Positions 63,494 to 64,000 of a stretch of DNA of 64,000 bases are shown here, one piece after another. Both the position numbers and the translations under genes were made by a program. The stretch is from positions 1 through 64,000 of the forward strand of contig CACXES010000041.1 in assembly GCA_902766745.1 (NCBI GenBank), in the 5' to 3' direction. Position 1 is the first letter of the stretch; every line of letters begins with the position of its first letter. The notes under the pieces are model-generated. The model had not been told where the DNA came from. It saw only the letters and a list, made by a program, of their open reading frames with translations, and did not search any database. Source of the stretch: an uncultured Ruminococcus sp. (GTDB taxonomy: Bacteria; Bacillota; Clostridia; Monoglobales; Monoglobaceae).

Positions 63494-64000
63494 TTATTGA
63501 AATCCGGTACACAATGGCTTGATAATTGCGGGAATTATATATGCTTCTATACAGCTGCACAAAATTATAACACCTACCGCCGCTGCTGTCAAGCCTCCGC
63601 TTCCGATAATGGCTTGTCTTTGACGCTGTTTCGAAACCGACCTTATATGTCGCGATGAAAGCGATGAATTTAATCTGTATGCGGAGTATATAACAAGCAT
63701 GGGAATAAATATAATATTCTGGAAAAAAAGCATCAGGAAGCCGAGTGCAAATCCACCGATCCCGCCCCATTCGACCATATATGCCACTGTATATCCCATA
63801 GACAGACTGCGTGAAGCAACTTCGATAAAATTGAGCGGAATCAGCCACAAAGCCCGTCCGGAAAGCCATATCAGAAAAAATATACGTCCGTAAGACAGAA
63901 GCGAACGAAGAAACACCTCTGTCACTGATATTCCGCGCATATTATAGGAATAAATAAAATCGTCGACACATTCAAAGCCATCGGAGGTATTCGTACCCGT
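63494..64000 (-). CDS. spoIIM: Stage II sporulation protein M, 5' end outside window
   Basis: The frame is open to base 64000 and continues beyond, so the N-terminal part is missing. The visible 168 residues have four probable membrane helices and the SpoIIM-type pattern LLSYGRIFFLIWLSGR, IPLNFIEVASRSLSMGYTVAYM, and GFLMLFFQNIIFIPML. SpoIIM is a polytopic protein of the engulfment complex with SpoIIP and SpoIID. It lies 83 bases before xerD in the same direction, as in related genomes. Confidence 0.82.
   Translation of the reverse strand, partial: TGTNTSDGFECVDDFIYSYNMRGISVTEVFLRSLLSYGRIFFLIWLSGRALWLIPLNFIEVASRSLSMGYTVAYMVEWGGIGGFALGFLMLFFQNIIFIPMLVIYSAYRLNSSLSSRHIRSVSKQRQRQAIIGSGGLTAAAVGVIILCSCIEAYIIPAIIKPLCTGFQ

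Overview
The window is 64 kb of a moderate-GC, gene-dense chromosome from a low-GC Gram-positive bacterium, most likely an anaerobic, spore-forming member of class Clostridia from a gut-like habitat. The support is indirect but consistent: sporulation-associated genes (a SpoIID/LytB protein, SpoIIM next to XerD, YtxC-like and YlmC/YmxH-like proteins), rubrerythrin, AGGAGG-type ribosome binding sites, S-layer homology (SLH) and dockerin-type proteins, a GH36 alpha-galactosidase, and no outer-membrane genes. I see no rRNA, tRNA, CRISPR array, complete insertion sequence or prophage.

Layout. (1) 1-7008: a plus-strand phospho-signalling cluster of a membrane Ser/Thr kinase (start outside the window), two PP2C phosphatases, a membrane trypsin-like protease fused to FHA, a zinc-ribbon FHA protein, a membrane VWA-FHA protein and an M15 cell-wall peptidase lipoprotein. 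(2) 7137-10649, minus: GH36 alpha-galactosidase with an unusual upstream tandem repeat, then a small RDAC-like protein coupled to tcdA. (3) 10755-17312: a TetR regulator divergent from an MMPL/RND exporter and a large secreted GLUG/coiled-coil membrane protein. (4) 17361-24987: mgtE, an 859-bp gene-free stretch, a GT2 glycosyltransferase, glmS, a group II intron 3' remnant, a secreted nuclease lipoprotein, a conserved unknown protein and a GDSL hydrolase.

(5) 25208-35928, mostly plus: three consecutive M42 aminopeptidase paralogues, of which only the first looks catalytically intact, a PLP enzyme of the aluminium-resistance/methionine gamma-lyase family, a Cys-rich mini-protein, rubrerythrin, HPr, uvrC, an M20 amidohydrolase, a 49-codon Cys-rich gene on the opposite strand, a DUF6873-like protein and a YtxC-like protein. 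(6) 36003-41040: a Xer-type recombinase bracketed by perfect palindromes, a YlmC-like protein, an HD-domain protein, a secreted polysaccharide deacetylase and a uridine-kinase-like protein. (7) 41073-51040: five secreted minus-strand proteins built from cohesin-like, dockerin/EF-hand, copper-amine-oxidase-N-like and SLH modules with no catalytic domain, flanked by copies of a roughly 190-bp MITE-like repeat.

(8) 51135-64000: a polar amino acid ABC importer, tgt-queA (queuosine), a SpoIID/LytB protein, a diaminopimelate/lysine operon (asd-dapA-dapB plus a free-standing aspartokinase-type ACT protein) with a consensus promoter, purD, xerD and the 3' part of spoIIM, which runs off the end. The strongest candidates for under-described biology are the non-catalytic cohesin/dockerin/SLH locus, the M42 trio with two apparent pseudo-enzymes, the kinase/PP2C/FHA/VWA/peptidase cluster, the MMPL plus coiled-coil pair, and the intergenic repeat family. 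All functional statements come from reading the sequence; no database search was run.
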